In this document: positions 61,158 to 64,000 of the stretch, piece after piece
Position numbering within the stretch: the stretch's first letter is position 1
Layout: each line of letters starts with the position of its first letter
Source: Acidovorax sp. A79
Lineage (GTDB): Bacteria > Pseudomonadota > Gammaproteobacteria > Burkholderiales > Burkholderiaceae_C
Reading direction: 5' to 3'
DNA: 64,000 bases
Assembly (NCBI RefSeq): GCF_041154505.1
Contig: NZ_AP028672.1
Coordinates: forward strand, 434,001 to 498,000
Position numbers and translations under genes: made by a program
Notes under the pieces: model-generated
Databases searched by the model: none
What the model saw: the letters and a program-made list of their open reading frames with translations, nothing else
Told to the model about the DNA's origin: nothing

Positions 61158-62027
61158 CTACCAGCGCCGCGACATGGCGATGTGGGCGATGCCCGCCTCT
61201 TCCCAGGGCTCGCCCACCACGGCGAACCCCGCGCGGCGGTAGAAGCCTTCCGCGCTGCGCTGGGCGTGCAGGCGCACCTCGCCGTCGCCACGGGCCCGCG
61301 CGGCGGCCACCAAGGCTTCCAGCAATTGCTGGCCCCACTGCGCGCCGCGCACGGAGCGGTCCACCGCCATGCGCCCGATGCGGCCCACGCCGGCCGCCTC
61401 CTGCAGCAGCCGCCCCGTGGCCACGGGCATGCCCAGGCGGTTGTAGAGCACGGCGTGGCGCGCGCTGGCGTCCAGGGCATCGGCCTCGATGTCCGCGGGA
61501 ATGCCCTGCTCGCGCACGAAGACCGCGGTGCGCAGGCGCCCGGCATCGCGGCCCAGCGTGTTCCAGTCGCCGGTCTTGACCTCGGCCATCGCGGCGCCGG
61601 CCTCGAAGCCCTCGAAGATGGAGCGCAGGCTGTCAGGCACCGGGCGCGAAGTCTGCGTGGCCGGGTCGGCGAACACATAGACCAGCTCGCCCGAGACGAG
61701 CAGCTGGTCGCCGCTGAAGATGCCCGCCTGGAACAGGCTGGACGAATTGCCCACCCTGGCGCAGCGCAGGCCCACGTCCAGCGTGTCGTCCAGACGCGCC
61801 GACGCATGGTATTCCAGCGTGGCCTTCTTCACGTACATCTCGCCGTCCAGGGCCAGCATGCCCGCTTCATACGGCAGCGCCAGCGCCCGCCAGTAGTCGG
61901 ACATCGCCGTGTCGATGTACATGAGGTAGTGTGCGTTGAACACGATTTTTTGCATGTCCACCTCGGCCCAGCGCACGCGCAGGCGGTGAAAACAGCGGAA
62001 GTCACTGCGTTGCATGGATAGATTCAC
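61158..62027 (-). CDS. Fused acyl-CoA thioesterase (4HBT) and GNAT acetyltransferase
   Basis: 289 residues. The N-terminal half (about 10-140) is a hotdog thioesterase of the YbgC type: RVRWAEVDMQKIVFNAHYLMYIDTA with the catalytic Asp region, and later LVSGELVYVFAD. The C-terminal half (about 150-289) is a GNAT domain: AVFVREQGIPADIEADALD, MPVATGRLL, GRIGRMAVDRSVRGAQWGQQLLEAL (acetyl-CoA loop) and HAQRSAEGFYRRAGF. ElaA-like acetyltransferases share this second layout. The start overlaps the hydrolase stop (ATGA); an ATG at 62015 is also possible. Confidence 0.88.
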   Translation of the reverse strand: MNLSMQRSDFRCFHRLRVRWAEVDMQKIVFNAHYLMYIDTAMSDYWRALALPYEAGMLALDGEMYVKKATLEYHASARLDDTLDVGLRCARVGNSSSLFQAGIFSGDQLLVSGELVYVFADPATQTSRPVPDSLRSIFEGFEAGAAMAEVKTGDWNTLGRDAGRLRTAVFVREQGIPADIEADALDASARHAVLYNRLGMPVATGRLLQEAAGVGRIGRMAVDRSVRGAQWGQQLLEALVAAARARGDGEVRLHAQRSAEGFYRRAGFAVVGEPWEEAGIAHIAMSRRW

Positions 62028-62992
62028 TCCGTGGTTTGAAAGAACGCCTGGCGCAGCGCCCGGGCCGCGTCGGCATGGGCGCTGCGCGCCTCGGGAATGG
62101 CACGGCCCATCTTGATGAATTCATGGGTCACCCCGCGGTAGATCTCCAGATCCACGGGCACGCCCGCGAGCCGCAGCTTGTCCGCATAGTCCACGCCCTC
62201 GTCCACCAGCGGGTCGCATTCGGCCAGGCCGATCCAGGCGGGGGCCACGCCGTCCACGTCGGGGGCGTGCAGCGGGGCGAAGCGCCAGTCCTCGCGCTCG
62301 GCGCGGCTGCGCACATAGTTGCCAAAGAACCAGCTGATGGCAGGCTCTTCCAGCACCAGGCCGCGCGCGAACGTGGCATGCGAGGGCGTGTCCTGGTGGG
62401 CCGCGCAGCCCGGGTAGAACAGCAGCTGCAGTGCCAGCGGCAGGCCCGCGTCGCGCGCCAGGATGGCGTTCACGGCGGCCAGTGTTCCGCCCGCGCTGTC
62501 TCCGCCCACGGCCATGCGCGCCGGGTCGGCGCCCAGTTCGCGGGCGTGGGCAGCAAGCCATGCAAGCGCATCCCAGGCATCGTTGCTCGCGGTGGGAAAA
62601 CGGTGCTCGGGCGCGAGACGGTAGTCGAGCGACACCACCATGCAGCGGCCCAGGCGCGCCAGCTCGCGGCACAGGATGTCGTGCGTGGCGATGTTGCCGA
62701 TGGTGAAGCCGCCGCCGTGGGTGTACAGCAGCACCGGCAGGCCCGCCTCCGTGGTCGGTGCGTACAGCCGCGCGGGCAGCGCATGGCCGTCGCGCGCGGG
62801 GACGTGCAGGTCCTCCACCCGCGCCAGGGCCGCCTTGGGCACCTCCAGCACATCGGCGCCCGCCTGGTAGGCCGTGCGTGCGTCCTGGGGCGAGCGGGTG
62901 TGCAGCGGGGGGTGCCCCGCGCGCGCCATGCGCTCAAGCACGCTGCGCATCTGGGGGGTCAGGCGGGTGTGGTGGATGTGCAGGTCGGCCAA
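62024..62992 (-). CDS. Alpha/beta hydrolase, hormone-sensitive-lipase family
   Basis: 322 residues, cytoplasmic. Oxyanion motif LLYTHGGGFTIGN (HGGG), substrate pocket YRLAPEHRFP, nucleophile GGDSAGG, acid in ECDPLVDEGVDYA and His in GVTHEFIKMG. A typical bacterial esterase/acetyl-hydrolase of family IV. Substrate unknown. It is coupled by ATGA to the thioesterase/GNAT gene, which suggests a joint role in acyl metabolism. Confidence 0.92.
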   Translation of the reverse strand: MADLHIHHTRLTPQMRSVLERMARAGHPPLHTRSPQDARTAYQAGADVLEVPKAALARVEDLHVPARDGHALPARLYAPTTEAGLPVLLYTHGGGFTIGNIATHDILCRELARLGRCMVVSLDYRLAPEHRFPTASNDAWDALAWLAAHARELGADPARMAVGGDSAGGTLAAVNAILARDAGLPLALQLLFYPGCAAHQDTPSHATFARGLVLEEPAISWFFGNYVRSRAEREDWRFAPLHAPDVDGVAPAWIGLAECDPLVDEGVDYADKLRLAGVPVDLEIYRGVTHEFIKMGRAIPEARSAHADAARALRQAFFQTTE

Positions 62993-63063
62993 CGGTCAGG
63001 ATCTCGGCAACAGGAGGAAGCCCGCGCAGGCAGGCAGCCCGCGGGTCGTTTGTTTGTTTGTTG

Positions 63064-63942
63064 TTACTTGAAGGTCACGCGCACGGGCGCGGCGCCCGGC
63101 AGGCCGTCGTAGGTCGCTGTCACCGCCAGGCCCGCCTTGGGCGGCAGCAGCGGCGAGAACGAACCCAGGCTGATCAGGTCGCCCGGCTGCATCGCCAGCC
63201 CCTCCTGCGCGAGGGCGCCCGCGAGCCACACCACGGCATTGAGGGGATGGTCCAGGATGTCGCTGCCCTTGCCGCCGCCCAGGCGCGCACCCGCGCCGTC
63301 GGCCAGCGACACATTCATGTCGGCCAGGGCCTGCAGCATCGCGAAGCGCTCGGCCCGGTAGGCCGGCACGGGCAGCGGCGCGCCCGCCACGCCCAGCCGC
63401 GCACCCACGTTGATGGCCGTCACGCCGGCGCCATTGAGCTTGGGCGGCGCCTGCACCATGAGGTCTGGCAGTTCGATGAAAGGGATGACCTGGTCCACTG
63501 CTTCCAGCACCTCCATCGGCGTCCTGGCATGGTTGATGGCGGTGCTCTTCACCCGCACCAGCATGTCGGCTTCGTACAGCGGCCGGGCGCCGAAGGCCGC
63601 GTCCACGGTGGCGCCACTGGGCAGGACCATGCCTTCATAGAGCTTGCCCCACACGGGCTTGTCGGTGTTGAAGCGCTTTTGCACCGCGGGATTGGTAAGG
63701 CCGGCCTTGTAGCCCACGACCTTGCCCAGACGCTGCGCCAGCAACTGGTTGACCTTGGCGCGGGTGCAGGCGCCATCGGCGTCCGACAGGTCCTCGGGGT
63801 TGGCGGCCGGGGTCTTCGCGGTGTAGTGGGCCACCAGCTCGGCGGCCTGGGCATCGGTCAGGCAGCCGGCCTGCGCGGATGTCGCAAACGCGACGAATGC
63901 ACCGGCCAGTGCGAGCGGAATGAGGGTTTGCTTCGTGGTCAT
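63064..63942 (-). CDS. Exported 2-keto-4-pentenoate hydratase-like (FAH family) protein
   Basis: 292 residues from the ATG at 63942, with GGAGGCACC upstream; the frame extends to 63975. The N-terminus is a signal peptide (TLIPLALAGAFVAFATSAQA), which is unusual for this cytoplasmic enzyme family. Domain motifs: LGKVVGYKAGLT, WGKLYEGMVLPSG, YEADMLVRV, FIELPDL, LADGAGARLGGG and LDHPLNAVVWLAGAL, as in MhpD/HpcG-type hydratases and decarboxylases. A probable periplasmic relative, substrate unknown. Upstream sequence to the window edge shows no other gene. Confidence 0.85.
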   Translation of the reverse strand: MTTKQTLIPLALAGAFVAFATSAQAGCLTDAQAAELVAHYTAKTPAANPEDLSDADGACTRAKVNQLLAQRLGKVVGYKAGLTNPAVQKRFNTDKPVWGKLYEGMVLPSGATVDAAFGARPLYEADMLVRVKSTAINHARTPMEVLEAVDQVIPFIELPDLMVQAPPKLNGAGVTAINVGARLGVAGAPLPVPAYRAERFAMLQALADMNVSLADGAGARLGGGKGSDILDHPLNAVVWLAGALAQEGLAMQPGDLISLGSFSPLLPPKAGLAVTATYDGLPGAAPVRVTFK

Positions 63943-64000
63943 CGGTGCCTCCGGGTTGTAGAGTCTTTGCAGCAATCGTAAACGTAACTTCCACCTTCAC

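Overview
The window looks like chromosome from a GC-rich betaproteobacterium of the Comamonadaceae (Acidovorax-like). The basis is the right-hand housekeeping block (tolB-pal-cpoB-tcdA, tatD, pilZ, holB, tmk, mltG, ygfZ, msbA), the codon bias, and an IS481-type insertion with a CTAG target. No rRNA genes or CRISPR arrays were seen.

Layout. (1) 1-1147: the end of an unknown gene and a complete IS481-family element with 6-bp target duplications. (2) 1443-20618, all on the minus strand: a large secreted-protein locus that reads as a polymorphic-toxin-like array. A 2470-residue exported multidomain protein is followed by two ~1200-residue exported proteins that share their N-terminal halves (580 bp almost identical) but end in unrelated C-terminal tips. 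Each is followed directly by a small or medium gene that fits a cognate immunity protein. Beyond them lie two decayed orphan C-terminal cassettes and an IPTL-CTERM protein. (3) 20981-21821: transposase and integrase remnants.

(4) 21929-49595: a 27.6-kb genomic island in the 3' end of tRNA-Lys(UUU), bounded by a perfect 47-bp direct repeat. Its integrase sits just inside the left end, and repeated TCTGGCAAC boxes lie at both ends. Cargo: an AlpA-type regulator, a Rep-like protein, a secreted nuclease, a three-gene minus-strand operon (SMC/OLD-like ATPase, TOPRIM-like protein, DUF262 protein) that looks like an anti-phage system, a second tyrosine recombinase, a PD-(D/E)XK nuclease with a possible base-reading N-terminus, a YgjP-type metallopeptidase, and a complete type I restriction-modification locus. 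Next come a four-gene plus-strand cluster with a papain/C39-like peptidase and an FtsZ-C-terminal-like protein, then an XRE regulator, a lipoprotein and a secreted hydrolase.

(5) 49549-63942: tRNA-Lys and core genes for cell-envelope integrity (Tol-Pal), tRNA modification, lipid A export, DNA replication, dTMP synthesis, peptidoglycan processing and small-molecule hydrolysis.

The best candidates for undescribed biology are the toxin-like array (2), the ATPase/TOPRIM/DUF262 operon at 29098-32851, and the peptidase/FtsZ-C-like cluster at 44228-46650. All assignments rest on reading the sequence and on recalled family motifs; no database search was run.
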